A stretch of DNA of 64,000 nt from Glaciibacter superstes DSM 21135 (GCF_000421145.1 NZ_ATWH01000006.1:1-64000); one strand, 5' to 3'; numbered from the stretch's first letter, positions 7,564-18,695 are shown. Notes: generated from the letters alone by a model not told the origin. Made by a program: numbers and translations.

Positions 7564-10008
7564 CTAGGCGACGGAACTGTATGCAACGATCCCGCGCCTG
7601 ACCATATCCATGGCCAGTCGCGCTGTGCGGCCGACCGGTCCGTCTGCGACCGAAGAGAGTTGATCGAGCAGGTCTATCGTCTGCTTGGTCCAGCGCACGA
7701 AGTCACCTGCGGCCATGTCCGCGTCGTAGAGCACATCGCCGAGGCGCCCGCCCTTCGCCCACTTCCACATGGCCAGGCTGAGTCCGACCGCGATCGGTTG
7801 GCTGCCAGGCAGCCCGTGGTCACGCTCCAGATCGTCGACCTTGCTCCAGAGGTCTTGGGTCGCCGACAGCGCAGAACGGAACGGTCCCTTCGGCAGGTAT
7901 CGCTCGTCGGTCAGACCTTCGTCTCGGCGTGGTTCAAAGATCAGCGCACACGCCATGGCTGCCAGGCTCGGCGCGTCGAGCTCCGTCCACAGGCCGCGCT
8001 GGAGTGACTCGGCGACCAGTAGGTCGCGCTCACCGTAGATGCGCCTGAGGATGCGTCCGCTCGGGCTCAGTGCCTCGCGTCCATGTTCATCGTGCACCAG
8101 GTAGCCGAACCCCAGGAGCACGTCTGTCACCCGGTCGAATACCCGCGCGACGGCGCCGGTGCGCGACAGGATCTGCTGGTTCAACGCATCCGTCTGCCGT
8201 TTCAAACGCCACCAGCGTTCTGCCCAGCGCGCATGCTGTTCCCGCTCGGGGCAACTGTGGCAGGGATGCGACCGCAGGCGTTTGCGCAGGCTTGCCAGTT
8301 CGCGCTGGCGCTTCTCGCGCGCGCCGCGCGGGAGGTGTTCGCCGCTGGAACCGGCACGTTCGACGTCACTCAGCTTGCGACGGATGCCGGAATACTCGGT
8401 GAAGTCACCGAGATGACAGGTCATCGACTTCTGGTATCCGGCGAGGGACTCCTCCTGCTGGCGAACCTTCCTGGCCAGGTCGACGACCGCCCGGTCAGCC
8501 TGGAACTGCGCGAATGACGATTCCAGTATTTCGCGGGTACGTTCGCGGCCGAACTGGTCGATGAGGTTGACCGCCATATTGTAGGTCGGCTTGAAGCTGG
8601 AATTGAGCGGATAGGTGCGCCGGCTGGCGAGAGAGGCGACTGCCTGCGGATCAAGTCCCTGTTGCCACTGGATCACCGAGTGACCTTCGACATCGATGCC
8701 ACGACGCCCCGCGCGACCGGTGAGCTGTGTGTACTCCCCCGGTGTGATCGGCACTCGCGCTTCCCCGTTGAACTTCTCCAGTTTCTCGAGCACGACGGTT
8801 CTGGCCGGCATATTGATGCCGAGAGCGAGGGTCTCTGTCGCGAAGACGGCCTTGACGAGCTTTTTCTGGAAGAGCTCTTCGACGACCTCCTTGAAGGCGG
8901 GCAGCATCCCGGCGTGATGCGCGGCGACTCCGCGCTCCAGCCCCTCGAGCCACTCCCAGTAGCCGAGCACGGCGAGGTCTTCGTCGAGCAGGGTGCGGCA
9001 GCGCTCGTCGACGATTTGCCGGATCTCATCCCGTTCGTGCGCCTCGGTCAGGCGGACACCCGCTCGCAAAACCTGACGCACCGCCTGGTCGCAGCCCACC
9101 CGGCTGAAGATGAAGAAGATGGCCGGCAGGAGGTGTTTACCGCCGAGCATCTCCACGATGCCCGCACGGTCCATCCGGCCCGCGTCGATGCGGTTTCGTT
9201 CGTGATAGCGGCCCCTGTCGCCCCCTCGCCGCCCGGGGGTCGACCGACCGTTGGTCGAGCCGGCACCGCCGCGGGCCAGTTGCACCAGTTCGGGGTTTAC
9301 CCGATGGGTCGCCGCGAGCCCGGACGAATCGAAGAGGTCCAGCATCTTGCTCTTCACCAGCACGTGCTGATCGAGGGGGACCGGACGCTCCTCTGAGACG
9401 ATCACATCCGTCTGGCCGCGAACGGCCTGCAACCAGTCGCCGAACTCCTCCGCGTTGGACACGGTGGCGCTGAGCGAGACCAGCCGCACGGCCGGCGGGA
9501 GGTGGATGATCACTTCCTCCCAGACCGCCCCACGGAAGCGATCTGCGAGGTAATGCACCTCGTCCATGATGACAAAGGTGAGGTTGGCCAGGAGATCGGA
9601 GTCTGCGTAGAGCATGTTGCGCAGGACCTCGGTCGTCATCACCACGATGCGCGCGTGTGAATTGACGTTGGTGTCGCCGGTGAGCAAACCGACCTCGTCT
9701 GCACCCCACTCGTTGACCAGTTCCTGGTACTTCTGGTTGCTGAGCGCCTTCATGGGTGCCGTGTAGAAGACCTTGTTCCGGGGCGACTGCATGGCCAGGT
9801 AGACGGCGAACTCGGCCACGATCGTCTTGCCGGCGCCGGTTGGTGCGGCGACGAGGACGCTGTTCCCGTCTTCGAGCGAAGCGCAAGCAGCGGCCTGGAA
9901 CGGATCAAGGTCAAATCGCAACGCCTGCCGGAAAGCGTCATAGTCGGGGCGGGCTGCTCGTGAACGCGCGGCAGCGTAGCGCTCCGCGGGTGAAAGGGAG
10001 TCAGTCAA
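7564..10008 (-). CDS. helY: Ski2-like DEVH-box RNA helicase HelY
   Basis: This protein of about 814 residues is an ATP-dependent helicase of the Ski2/Mtr4 group. The ATPase motifs include APTGAGKTIVAEFA (Walker A), IMDEVHYLADRFRG (DEVH box), LVSLSATVSN (motif III) and QLTGRAGRRGIDVEGH (motif VI). An insertion rich in Gly/Arg lies between the RecA domains and a C-terminal Ski2 helical domain follows. The TTG start at 10008 lies one base after the tatC stop; the in-frame sequence further upstream overlaps tatC and is not protein-like. Position after tatA-tatC matches the mycobacterial order. It is presumed to act in RNA processing or decay. Confidence 0.93.
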   Translation of the reverse strand: MTDSLSPAERYAAARSRAARPDYDAFRQALRFDLDPFQAAACASLEDGNSVLVAAPTGAGKTIVAEFAVYLAMQSPRNKVFYTAPMKALSNQKYQELVNEWGADEVGLLTGDTNVNSHARIVVMTTEVLRNMLYADSDLLANLTFVIMDEVHYLADRFRGAVWEEVIIHLPPAVRLVSLSATVSNAEEFGDWLQAVRGQTDVIVSEERPVPLDQHVLVKSKMLDLFDSSGLAATHRVNPELVQLARGGAGSTNGRSTPGRRGGDRGRYHERNRIDAGRMDRAGIVEMLGGKHLLPAIFFIFSRVGCDQAVRQVLRAGVRLTEAHERDEIRQIVDERCRTLLDEDLAVLGYWEWLEGLERGVAAHHAGMLPAFKEVVEELFQKKLVKAVFATETLALGINMPARTVVLEKLEKFNGEARVPITPGEYTQLTGRAGRRGIDVEGHSVIQWQQGLDPQAVASLASRRTYPLNSSFKPTYNMAVNLIDQFGRERTREILESSFAQFQADRAVVDLARKVRQQEESLAGYQKSMTCHLGDFTEYSGIRRKLSDVERAGSSGEHLPRGAREKRQRELASLRKRLRSHPCHSCPEREQHARWAERWWRLKRQTDALNQQILSRTGAVARVFDRVTDVLLGFGYLVHDEHGREALSPSGRILRRIYGERDLLVAESLQRGLWTELDAPSLAAMACALIFEPRRDEGLTDERYLPKGPFRSALSATQDLWSKVDDLERDHGLPGSQPIAVGLSLAMWKWAKGGRLGDVLYDADMAAGDFVRWTKQTIDLLDQLSSVADGPVGRTARLAMDMVRRGIVAYSSVA

Positions 10009-10009
10009 G

Positions 10010-10804
10010 CTAGAGCGCCCATTCCTTCTCGACGGCGAGGGCGCGCTTGGCAGCCCGCCGGTCGTGGAGCCAGGCGATCCCCCAGGCAGCGAAGTAGAGC
10101 ACCACCATGGGGACTGCAAGCATGAACATCGACACGACGTCCGCGGCGGGCGTAGCGATCGCGGTGAAGAGGATGATCACCAGGATTGCGATGCGCCAGG
10201 ACTTGATGATGGAGTGCGCACTGATGACACCGGCAAAGTTGAGCAGCACGATGAACACCGGGAGCACAAAGGCGATGCCGACTGCGAGCACGAGTTTAAG
10301 GACAAAATCGAGATAATCGGTCGCAACGATTAACGCCGCGTCCTCCTCCGGCGCAAAACCGGTCAGGAGGTTGACGATGTTCGGAAGCACATACCAGCCA
10401 GCGGCACAACCAGCCAGGAAAAGCGGCACCGCGGTGAAGAAGAATCCGAACGTGTACTGCTTCTCTTTTCGCGAAAGCCCTGGGGTGAGGAACGCGAAGA
10501 TCTGGTAGAGCCACATTGGACTGGACACGACCAGACCGACGTAGAAGGAGATCTTGATCTTGAGGTCGAACGCCGACGTGATGTTCGGGTAATTGATCTG
10601 GGCGTTCCGGTGCTGGGATTCAATGATGGTGTAGATCGGCTCCCGAAGGGCGTCCCAGACGAAGTCAGAGAGGAACCAGCCGATGATGCCGCCGACCACG
10701 ATGCCCGCCGCGGCGAGGAACAGTCGCTTTCGCAACTCCAAAAGGTGTTGTCCGAGGGACATCTTGCCGTCCCTGCCGGCACGCCGAGGATTGCGCGCTG
10801 CCAT
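10010..10804 (-). CDS. tatC: Sec-independent protein translocase TatC
   Basis: This 264-residue protein has six membrane helices. The conserved N-terminal cytoplasmic motif MSLGQHLLELRKRL recognises the twin-arginine signal. AFLTPGLSRKEK is the conserved first cytoplasmic loop. The helix ending TAIATPAADVVSMF is typical of the family. TatC and TatA together export folded proteins across the cytoplasmic membrane. No TatB is seen here; tatA lies five bases upstream on the same strand. An alternative start at the internal Met before SLGQHL is possible, but the first ATG fits the spacing. Confidence 0.96.
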   Translation of the reverse strand: MAARNPRRAGRDGKMSLGQHLLELRKRLFLAAAGIVVGGIIGWFLSDFVWDALREPIYTIIESQHRNAQINYPNITSAFDLKIKISFYVGLVVSSPMWLYQIFAFLTPGLSRKEKQYTFGFFFTAVPLFLAGCAAGWYVLPNIVNLLTGFAPEEDAALIVATDYLDFVLKLVLAVGIAFVLPVFIVLLNFAGVISAHSIIKSWRIAILVIILFTAIATPAADVVSMFMLAVPMVVLYFAAWGIAWLHDRRAAKRALAVEKEWAL

Positions 10805-10809
10805 GGAGT

Positions 10810-11052
10810 CTACGACTTTGTCGAGGAGTCGCCAGACCCTGTGGTCTTCGAAGCGCCTTCAGCGGGAGTGGACACGGTTGCATCGGCGTCTGTGCCGGGC
10901 TCGTCATCCTTGTCGCTCTTCACTTCGTTCTTGAGGATCTTCATCGACTGACCCAGGCTGCGAGCCAGCGCGGGAAGTTTGGGAGCCCCGAACAACAGGA
11001 GGATCACCACAAGGATGATCAGAAAGTGCCATCCGGTTAGATTATTAAGCAT
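10810..11052 (-). CDS. tatA: Sec-independent protein translocase TatA
   Basis: This 80-residue protein has the TatA pattern: a short N-terminal membrane helix (WHFLIILVVILLLFGAPKL), then the FGAPKLP hinge and an amphipathic helix (LARSLGQSMKILKNEV). An acidic, Ser/Thr-rich disordered tail completes it. TatA oligomers form the translocation pore with TatC. An AGAGGA ribosome-binding site lies about eight bases before the ATG. It is part of the pafB-pafC-tatA-tatC-helY run. Confidence 0.96.
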   Translation of the reverse strand: MLNNLTGWHFLIILVVILLLFGAPKLPALARSLGQSMKILKNEVKSDKDDEPGTDADATVSTPAEGASKTTGSGDSSTKS

Positions 11053-11056
11053 GGGG

Positions 11057-11389
11057 TCAATCCTCTGGTTTGTCAGGGGCGTATCGCAATAGTTTACCGC
11101 TTTCTACCCTGCGGTCGATACGACCCTGGCGGCGGTGCGCGCTTTCGTTGCGTCGGCGTCGGACATCAGCGGCCAGGTCACCAGCGTTCGCGAAGATCGC
11201 GGGCCGGCGCCGGCCAGGGTCGAGTTCGTCGACCGCAGCGTCAAGGGCCGCCACCTGGTCACCGAGTTCGCCGACGGCATCCGCCGCTGTCATCATCTTG
11301 CGAAACAGAACGACGGCGAAGATCGCGAGCATCCCGAGGAGCGCGAGCACGAGGAAGAGCCAGATGAGAATCCACGACCACCACGGCAT
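11057..11389 (-). CDS. small membrane protein between pafC and tatA, unknown
   Basis: This 110-residue protein starts with a strong membrane helix (WSWILIWLFLVLALLGMLAIFAVVLF). A heptad-like stretch follows (AVGELGDQVAALDAAVDELD), probably a short coiled coil, and then a very basic Arg-rich tail. The overall shape is that of an FtsL- or TatB-like single-span protein, but I do not recognise the family. It begins two bases after the pafC stop with GGAGG inside the pafC end, and ends four bases before tatA, so it is coupled to both. The position next to tatA-tatC raises the possibility of a Tat accessory role (inference). Confidence 0.78.
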   Translation of the reverse strand: MPWWSWILIWLFLVLALLGMLAIFAVVLFRKMMTAADAVGELGDQVAALDAAVDELDPGRRRPAIFANAGDLAADVRRRRNESAHRRQGRIDRRVESGKLLRYAPDKPED

Positions 11390-11391
11390 GC

Positions 11392-12393
11392 CTATGCCTC
11401 CGCCGGAGGAAGGGCAGGGGCGTCATACTGTGCGGCACCCTCCTCCGCCCAGCGTGCAACGGTGTCGCGCGCTTCGGCAGGTTCGATGACGGTGACCAGT
11501 CCGGCAAGCCTCGTGACCAGTCTCTTCAGCCCGTGGAAATGGGCGACCCGCAGGGTGGTCCTCACCCGCTCACCCCCAACGTGCGTCACGGGGAACTCCG
11601 GCGCATAGTCAGCGATGAGCGCTAAGCCGGGCTCTGGAAGCTCGATGACAACACTCAGGTCTTCCGCCGTCGACTCGAACAGCGTGTCTGGAAGGGTCAG
11701 GCCCGCTCCGTGGTCTCCGGAAGGGGCATCCGTTGCCGTCAATGCGCTCATGCGGTCGAGCCGGAAGGTACGCACGGCTTCGCGAAGATGACACCAACCG
11801 CGCAGGTACCAGTCGCGGTCGACGGATTCGATCCGCAGCGGGTCCACTCGCCGATGCTCCTGGCCGCCCCGGGAGTTCACGTAGTCGAACTCGACCTGCA
11901 CATTGTTTCCGACGGCGGCCCGGATGACCGTGATCGCGTCTGTGGACTCCGACTTCGCGACGGCGAGCTGGCTCGGTGTCGCAGAGGCGCCGCGCGTCAA
12001 CTTGGCCATCAGTGATGCGATTGCACCCTGGTCGGCATTCTCCGGCAGGGACGACAGGTACTGGAGACCGGCGATCAGAGCGGCCGCTTCGCGTGCAGAG
12101 AAACGAGGAGCGTCGTCGATGGCGACCAGGTGGGTGAGCACGATGACGTCGTTGTCTTCGAACTCGTCCCACTGGATGTCGAAGAGATCCCCGTGCTGAT
12201 ATTGCCGGGTCTCCCCCGGCACACCCGACACGGCAATGAGGTTCACGGCTTCGCGAACCCGGGTCGCGGAGACACCGAAATGCGCAGCCACAGCGGCCAC
12301 GCCGATGCGCTCGTGGTCCATCAGATACGGCACAAGCGAAAGGAGGAATGCGAGCTTGTCCGGAGCCCTGGACGACTTCGATGCCTCGGTCAT
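11392..12393 (-). CDS. pafC: WYL-domain regulator PafC
   Basis: This 333-residue protein has an N-terminal winged-helix (LLSLVPYLMDHERIGVAAVA, then AAHFGVSATRVREAV). A WYL domain follows (VEFDYVNSRGGQEHRRVDPL, then DRDWYLRGWCHLREAVRTFRLDRM), and a C-terminal WCX extension ends the protein. PafB and PafC form a heterodimeric activator of the LexA-independent DNA damage response in mycobacteria. The start overlaps the pafB stop by 4 bp, so the two subunits are made in step. The pupylation genes that normally sit upstream are not here. Confidence 0.92.
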   Translation of the reverse strand: MTEASKSSRAPDKLAFLLSLVPYLMDHERIGVAAVAAHFGVSATRVREAVNLIAVSGVPGETRQYQHGDLFDIQWDEFEDNDVIVLTHLVAIDDAPRFSAREAAALIAGLQYLSSLPENADQGAIASLMAKLTRGASATPSQLAVAKSESTDAITVIRAAVGNNVQVEFDYVNSRGGQEHRRVDPLRIESVDRDWYLRGWCHLREAVRTFRLDRMSALTATDAPSGDHGAGLTLPDTLFESTAEDLSVVIELPEPGLALIADYAPEFPVTHVGGERVRTTLRVAHFHGLKRLVTRLAGLVTVIEPAEARDTVARWAEEGAAQYDAPALPPAEA

Positions 12394-13430
12394 GATGTTC
12401 CTCGGGGATCCTGGACGTCGTGGGCGTCCCTGACACCGGTCAACCGGCTGATCACGGCCTGTCGAAGCGCCGGCGGACTCTGGACGAGCACCTCTGGCCC
12501 GAAGCCGGCAAGCTCGTCGGCGAGAATGTTCAGGTCGGTGTAGTGCAGAGAGATGCGGTCTCCGACGGTGGCGACGGATGTCTGGCGCTTGCCAAGCCTG
12601 ACCGCTGCATCGCTCCCCGGCACGACATCGACCTCAGCGAGGCTGGCATTCCAGAGTTCGTCGAGCTCTGCCAGCGCCTGCTGGCCCATACCATCGCCGT
12701 CCTGCTTGAACGTCTGGCCTGGCAAAGTCACGACCTGGCCCACGATCCGGGACAACAGGAACGTGCGCTTGGCCGCCACATCCTGGTCGGTTGCGAACAG
12801 ATGCCAGCGACCGTCGTGGAGCACAACGGCGTGCGGCGCAACTCGTCGACGACGCGGGGCGGTCTCACCCGGTTTCAGGTAGCGGAAGGCCACCACCTGG
12901 CCCCGGTCCATTGCCTTGCTGAGCGGTTCGAACGACGACTCCCGCGCCCGAAGACTCGGGGCATACCCGAGGACAGGGTCGCTCGACTCGACGCCGAGCG
13001 ACCCCAGCTTAGTAAGCGCACGCCGGGATTCGGCCGACAACGAACCCTCACGCCAGACCGCGGCGGCGAGCTTCAGGACCATAAGTTCGTCTGGGGTGAA
13101 CGTGATGTCGGACGGTAGGTCGTAGAGGCCCTTGGGAATGCGGTATCTCAGGTTGTGGTTGCTGCCAGGATCGTCAGGAGGCTCGATCGTCTCAAGCGGA
13201 ATACCAAGCTCTCTGACATCGTCTTTGTCGCGCTCGAACTGTCGCTCGAGGCTCGAATTGTCGCCACCGTTCTGGTAGCGCTGGCGGTAGCCCTGCACCG
13301 TCGAGAGCACCTCGGCCTTGGTGAGCCCGGTCTCCGTTGCCACGAGGGCCAGAACCAAGCTGAAGAGGCGTTCCTCAACTGCCACCTGCGCGGGTGCGGT
13401 GCGAGGAGATTCGACATCGGAGGCTGACAC
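12390..13430 (-). CDS. pafB: WYL-domain regulator PafB
   Basis: This 346-residue protein is the partner of PafC. An N-terminal helix-turn-helix (ERLFSLVLALVATETGLTKAE) is followed by the WYL domain (AFRYLKPGETAPRRRRVAPH, then HDGRWHLFATDQD) and a C-terminal WCX domain. PafBC senses DNA damage, probably through ssDNA bound by the WYL domains, and activates repair genes such as recA. The GTG start has TAGTAT six bases upstream, so pafB probably begins its own leaderless transcript even though the FKBP gene lies only 69 bp away on the same strand. Confidence 0.92.
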   Translation of the reverse strand: MSASDVESPRTAPAQVAVEERLFSLVLALVATETGLTKAEVLSTVQGYRQRYQNGGDNSSLERQFERDKDDVRELGIPLETIEPPDDPGSNHNLRYRIPKGLYDLPSDITFTPDELMVLKLAAAVWREGSLSAESRRALTKLGSLGVESSDPVLGYAPSLRARESSFEPLSKAMDRGQVVAFRYLKPGETAPRRRRVAPHAVVLHDGRWHLFATDQDVAAKRTFLLSRIVGQVVTLPGQTFKQDGDGMGQQALAELDELWNASLAEVDVVPGSDAAVRLGKRQTSVATVGDRISLHYTDLNILADELAGFGPEVLVQSPPALRQAVISRLTGVRDAHDVQDPRGTS

Positions 13431-13436
13431 ACTGCG

Positions 13437-13442
13437 ATACTA
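13437..13442 (-). promoter_or_regulatory. -10 hexamer of a leaderless promoter (pafB)
   Basis: TAGTAT on the minus strand lies six bases before the pafB GTG start. Confidence 0.5.
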
Positions 13443-13499
13443 CCGGCCCCGAACACGTGAAGTTCTTCGGCAGACGGCACGCCGGGATACGCGACTGCC

Positions 13500-14468
13500 T
13501 CAGTTCACCCCGAGGATGTCGACGACGAAGACCAGTGTTGAGTTCGCCGGAATGGTTTCACTGGCCTGGTCGCCGTAACCCTGGTCGGGTGGGATGACGG
13601 CGATGATCTGGGATCCGACGGTCTGGCCGATCAGGGCGTCTGCGAGACCGGGGATCACGCCGCCTTCTGTCGTCGCGCCGTCTGCCGCGACGAACTCTGC
13701 TGGCGCGCCACGCTCCCAGCTGGAGTCGAACACCTCTTTGGTGTCCCAGAGGACGCCCGTGTAGTGCAGGGTCACCGGTTCGCCTTCCTTGACCTTCGCT
13801 CCGTTGCCCTTCTTGAGCACTCCGACTTCGAGCGTGCTGGGAGCCTCGGCGGACGGCACCGTGATCCCTGGAACACCCGTGTCATCGAGGACGACGGACG
13901 GGAGCCCGGAGGCAACGATCTGGTCTGCTCCGTTGGCGCGGGTCAGGTAGGTCTTCACGACGTCGAGGATGAAGACGAGGGTGTCATCGGCGGCGACACC
14001 GATCTGCTCGTTGCCGCCCTGGGGGCCGAATGCGTCATCGGGAGCGACGACGAGAGCCACACGGGAGCCCTCCTGCGCGCAGGTCAGCCCCTCTGTGATG
14101 CCCTTGATGGTCTCATCGTTGAGGACGAAGCTGGCCAGTGTCGTGCCGTCATACTTGCTTGACTCGATCTCCTCCCCCGACGTGCCGTTGTAGACGCTCA
14201 TGTCGACCTTGGTCTTCTGCCCGGTCGTGAGCCCTGCACCCTCGCCGGCGATGATCTCACTGCGTTCGGTCTTCTTGGTCTTGAGCGGTGTCGGGAACTC
14301 CACCTTCGGGGCCGCACCGAAATCACCGGAGACGTCAACCAGCTTGGAGGATTCTCCCGCCGGCACCGGCGAGTCGCACCCCGCATTCGTTGACCCTGGA
14401 CCGCTGCACGCGGTCAGGACCGCCATCAACAATCCGGCAGTTGCAATCAGTGCGGATGCTTTACGCAC
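13500..14468 (-). CDS. FKBP-type peptidyl-prolyl isomerase lipoprotein
   Basis: This 322-residue exported lipoprotein has a signal peptide (VRKASALIATAGLLMAVLTAC) with a lipobox-like VLTAC. Two FKBP-like domains follow. The first (YNGTSGEEIESSKYDG through DTLVFILDVV) is divergent. The second is canonical (VTLHYTGVLWDTKEVFDSSW, VIPGLADALIGQTVGS, IPPDQGYG). It should speed up folding of exported proteins outside the membrane. GTG 14468 is preceded by AAGAGGA, and the in-frame sequence beyond it is repeat-containing non-coding DNA. Lnt in the same run would acylate such lipoproteins. Confidence 0.9.
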   Translation of the reverse strand: MRKASALIATAGLLMAVLTACSGPGSTNAGCDSPVPAGESSKLVDVSGDFGAAPKVEFPTPLKTKKTERSEIIAGEGAGLTTGQKTKVDMSVYNGTSGEEIESSKYDGTTLASFVLNDETIKGITEGLTCAQEGSRVALVVAPDDAFGPQGGNEQIGVAADDTLVFILDVVKTYLTRANGADQIVASGLPSVVLDDTGVPGITVPSAEAPSTLEVGVLKKGNGAKVKEGEPVTLHYTGVLWDTKEVFDSSWERGAPAEFVAADGATTEGGVIPGLADALIGQTVGSQIIAVIPPDQGYGDQASETIPANSTLVFVVDILGVN

Positions 14469-14531
14469 AAGTCCTCTTTTCGGTACGGCTGTTCTGGAAA
14501 TCAGGGGCTGTTTGGGTGGCTGGATGGTGGG

Positions 14532-14581
14532 GTGCACAGAGCTGGCCTGTGCACAGAGCTGGCCGGAGCACAGCTGGCCGG
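14532..14581. repeat. imperfect tandem repeat upstream of the FKBP gene
   Basis: Three units (GTGCACAGAGCTGGCC at 14532, again at 14549, and shortened AGCACAGCTGGCC at 14567) lie in the gap between trmI and the FKBP gene. They contain the palindromes GTGCAC and AGCT. No function is evident. Confidence 0.65.
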
Positions 14582-14589
14582 AGCCCATC

Positions 14590-16328
<1,739 letters not shown>

Positions 16329-16414
16329 GGGGTATAAGTCTAAGCCGGAGCAGCCCCTATTCTTGTCTGAAGGCGGTTCGAGCGACGCGACCGGCTGGAT
16401 TGAGGTTTCAGGTA

Positions 16415-17377
16415 GTGACTGACGGAAATGGATTCCTGAACGGACGACTCCTGGTCGTTGCCTTCGAGGGGTGGAACGACGCAGGTGAGGCAGCGAGTGG
16501 AGCGGTTCGCACCCTGAAGGAACTCCTCGACGTTTCAGAGATCGCCAGTGTCGATCCTGAGTTGTACTTCGACTACCAGTTCAACCGACCGACGACATCA
16601 ACTGATGAAGACGGCCGCACCAATCTGACCTGGCCAGGCGCCACGCTGTACGGCCCGCTCGATCCCGGTGTCGCCGGGATGCCGCTCGCCGACGACGCCG
16701 ACCTTCAGGTAAGCGGCAACAATGCGGGCAACATCTACTTGCTCCTGGGCACCGAGCCGTCGCGCAGCTGGAAGAGTTTCGCCGCCGAGATCCTCGATGC
16801 GGCGCTGGCCGCCGACGTCGGCGGTGTCGTCTTCCTCGGGGCCATGCTCGCCGATGTGCCTCACACGCGTCCGATCTCGATCTTCGTCACGAGTGACAAC
16901 CCGCAAGTTCGCACCGAACTCGAGATCGAGCGCAGCAACTACGAGGGTCCAGTCGGCATCCTGAGCGTGTTGGCGGATGCCGCAGAGACAGTCGGAATCC
17001 CGACCCTGGCAATCTGGGCATCCGTGCCGCACTACGTGCACAACGCGCCGTCGCCGAAAGCGATGCTTGCACTGATTGACAAGATCGAGGAGATCGTTGA
17101 CGTCGTGATCCCGCGCGGCGATCTCGTCGCTGAAGCGGCGGAGTGGGAGACCGGAATCGACGCCCTTGCAAGCGAGGACGAGGAGATGGCCGCGTACATC
17201 GCCCAGCTGGAACAGGCCAGGGACACGGTGGATTCCCCAGAGGCCAGCGGTGAGGCCATCGCCCAGGAGTTCGAGAAGTATCTCCGCAAACGCGGCGACG
17301 GCAAAGACGGTCCGGGCGGACGAGACGGCTGGGCCGATGGTCGCCCTGGGCCGGAAGGCCCCAGGCCGCCCGCTTAG
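16415..17377 (+). CDS. PAC2-family protein
   Basis: This 320-residue protein belongs to the PAC2 (proteasome assembly chaperone 2-like) family. Typical blocks are LLVVAFEGWNDAGEAASGAV near the start, LLLGTEPSRSWKSFAAEIL, VFLGAMLADVPHTRP and PTLAIWASVPHYV. The C-terminal region is acidic and helical, ending in a Gly/Arg/Pro tail. Actinobacterial PAC2 proteins have no proven biochemical role. The GTG at 16415 follows TGAGG at suitable spacing; the much longer upstream frame overlaps the divergent HAD gene. A 15-bp tandem duplication spans its stop codon. Confidence 0.88.
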   Translation: MTDGNGFLNGRLLVVAFEGWNDAGEAASGAVRTLKELLDVSEIASVDPELYFDYQFNRPTTSTDEDGRTNLTWPGATLYGPLDPGVAGMPLADDADLQVSGNNAGNIYLLLGTEPSRSWKSFAAEILDAALAADVGGVVFLGAMLADVPHTRPISIFVTSDNPQVRTELEIERSNYEGPVGILSVLADAAETVGIPTLAIWASVPHYVHNAPSPKAMLALIDKIEEIVDVVIPRGDLVAEAAEWETGIDALASEDEEMAAYIAQLEQARDTVDSPEASGEAIAQEFEKYLRKRGDGKDGPGGRDGWADGRPGPEGPRPPA

Positions 17378-17393
17378 AGGCCGCCCGCTTAGA
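17364..17393. repeat. 15-bp tandem duplication across the PAC2 stop codon
   Basis: GGCCGCCCGCTTAGA occurs twice head to tail (17364-17378 and 17379-17393). The first copy carries the PAC2 stop TAG, the second carries the end of mshC on the other strand. Confidence 0.85.
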
Positions 17394-18654
17394 GTTCGAT
17401 ACCGAGAAGTGCGTCGACAGCGCTCCGAAAGAGTGCGGGGTCGGTGACACCGGTCTGGGCTGCGGCGTCAACCAACGCCAACGCGCTGGGGGTGTCGAGG
17501 TCGTTTGCTATTGCTTCGCGCACCTCCTGGAGTACGGCCGTGGTGTCGCCTGGTCCGGCGGGTGCAGACGCGCTGAAGGCCGCAGACCACGTCGCGAGCC
17601 GGGCAGATGCGTCGCTCAGGTGCGACTCGGTCCACTCCCAGGCGGAGCGGTAGTGATGGGAAAGCAACGCAAGCCGGATCGCACGCGGGTCTGCACCGTC
17701 GGCGGTGAGCGCCGAGACCAGTACCAGGTTTCCCACTGACTTGCTCATCTTCTCGCCCTTGTAGCCGACCATCCCGGCGTGACTGAACACACCGGCCAGC
17801 GGGCGCCCGGAGAGGGCGGCAGCGTGGCCGGCGCTCATTTCGTGATGAGGGAAGATCAGGTCGCAGCCTCCGCCCTGCACGGTGAAGTCCGCTCCAAGCT
17901 CCTGGAGGGCGATGACAGAACACTCGATGTGCCAGCCGGGGCGACCTGGACCCACACGGGACGGCCACGACGGTTCACCGGCTCTGGCCGCCCGCCAGAG
18001 AAGCGGGTCGAGAGCATCGCGCTTGCCCTCCCGCTCTGGGTCTCCGCCGCGTTCGGCGAACAGTTCGAGCATGGTGGGGCGGTCGAGGTTGCTCTCGTCG
18101 CCGAGTCGCCATGGCGAGACTCGTTCCGCAGCAGCGATATCGAAGTAAACGTCTGAGGCTGGTGTGCCGTCCGGTGCCGGCAGGGAATCATCGGTCGATA
18201 CCCGGTAGGCGACGCCAGCGTCGAAGAGTGTGCAGACAGCCTCTGCGATGTCGTCGATGACCTCAGTGACGGCGACAAAATGGTACGGCGGGATGATCGA
18301 GAGCGTCTCCATGTCGGTTCGGAAAAGCTCGATCTGGCTCTCGGCGAGTTCCTGCCAGTCGACGCCGGTCGCACTCGCACGCTCGAGCAGCGGGTCGTCG
18401 ATGTCGGTGATGTTCTGCGCGTAGTGCACGCTGAAGCCGGCATCACGCCAGGCCCGCAGCAGGGTGTCGTACGCGAGGTATGTCGACGCGTGTCCGAGGT
18501 GGGTCGCATCGTACGGGGTGATGCCGCAGACGTACAGGCGCACGGCATCCGTCGGCGTGGTCGTGATCTCGGTGCCGGTGGCCGTGTCAAAAAGGCGGGG
18601 TGCACCAGAGCGCCCCGGCAGAGACGGGACGACGGGTTGTTTCCAGGCACGCAT
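17389..18654 (-). CDS. mshC: L-cysteine:1D-myo-inositol 2-amino-2-deoxy-D-glucopyranoside ligase MshC
   Basis: This 421-residue enzyme catalyses ATP-dependent ligation of cysteine to GlcN-inositol, the penultimate step of mycothiol synthesis. It resembles class I cysteinyl-tRNA synthetase: [14 protein letters not shown] contains the zinc Cys and HIGH-like motif, GWHIECS and FPHHEMS complete the zinc site, and [10 protein letters not shown] is the KMSKS loop. The MshC-type [17 protein letters not shown] wording and short C-terminus separate it from CysS. TAAGGT six bases before the ATG suggests a leaderless start. It follows uppP and the M20 peptidase on the same strand, as in Mycobacterium. 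Confidence 0.95.
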   Translation of the reverse strand: MRAWKQPVVPSLPGRSGAPRLFDTATGTEITTTPTDAVRLYVCGITPYDATHLGHASTYLAYDTLLRAWRDAGFSVHYAQNITDIDDPLLERASATGVDWQELAESQIELFRTDMETLSIIPPYHFVAVTEVIDDIAEAVCTLFDAGVAYRVSTDDSLPAPDGTPASDVYFDIAAAERVSPWRLGDESNLDRPTMLELFAERGGDPEREGKRDALDPLLWRAARAGEPSWPSRVGPGRPGWHIECSVIALQELGADFTVQGGGCDLIFPHHEMSAGHAAALSGRPLAGVFSHAGMVGYKGEKMSKSVGNLVLVSALTADGADPRAIRLALLSHHYRSAWEWTESHLSDASARLATWSAAFSASAPAGPGDTTAVLQEVREAIANDLDTPSALALVDAAAQTGVTDPALFRSAVDALLGIEL

Positions 18655-18660
18655 GTCTTC

Positions 18661-18666
18661 ACCTTA
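18661..18666 (-). promoter_or_regulatory. -10 hexamer of a leaderless promoter (mshC)
   Basis: TAAGGT on the minus strand lies six bases before ATG 18654 in the 41-bp gap after uppP. Confidence 0.5.
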
Positions 18667-18695
18667 TGCCGTGCAGGGCCCTGTCGGCCGCCGCG

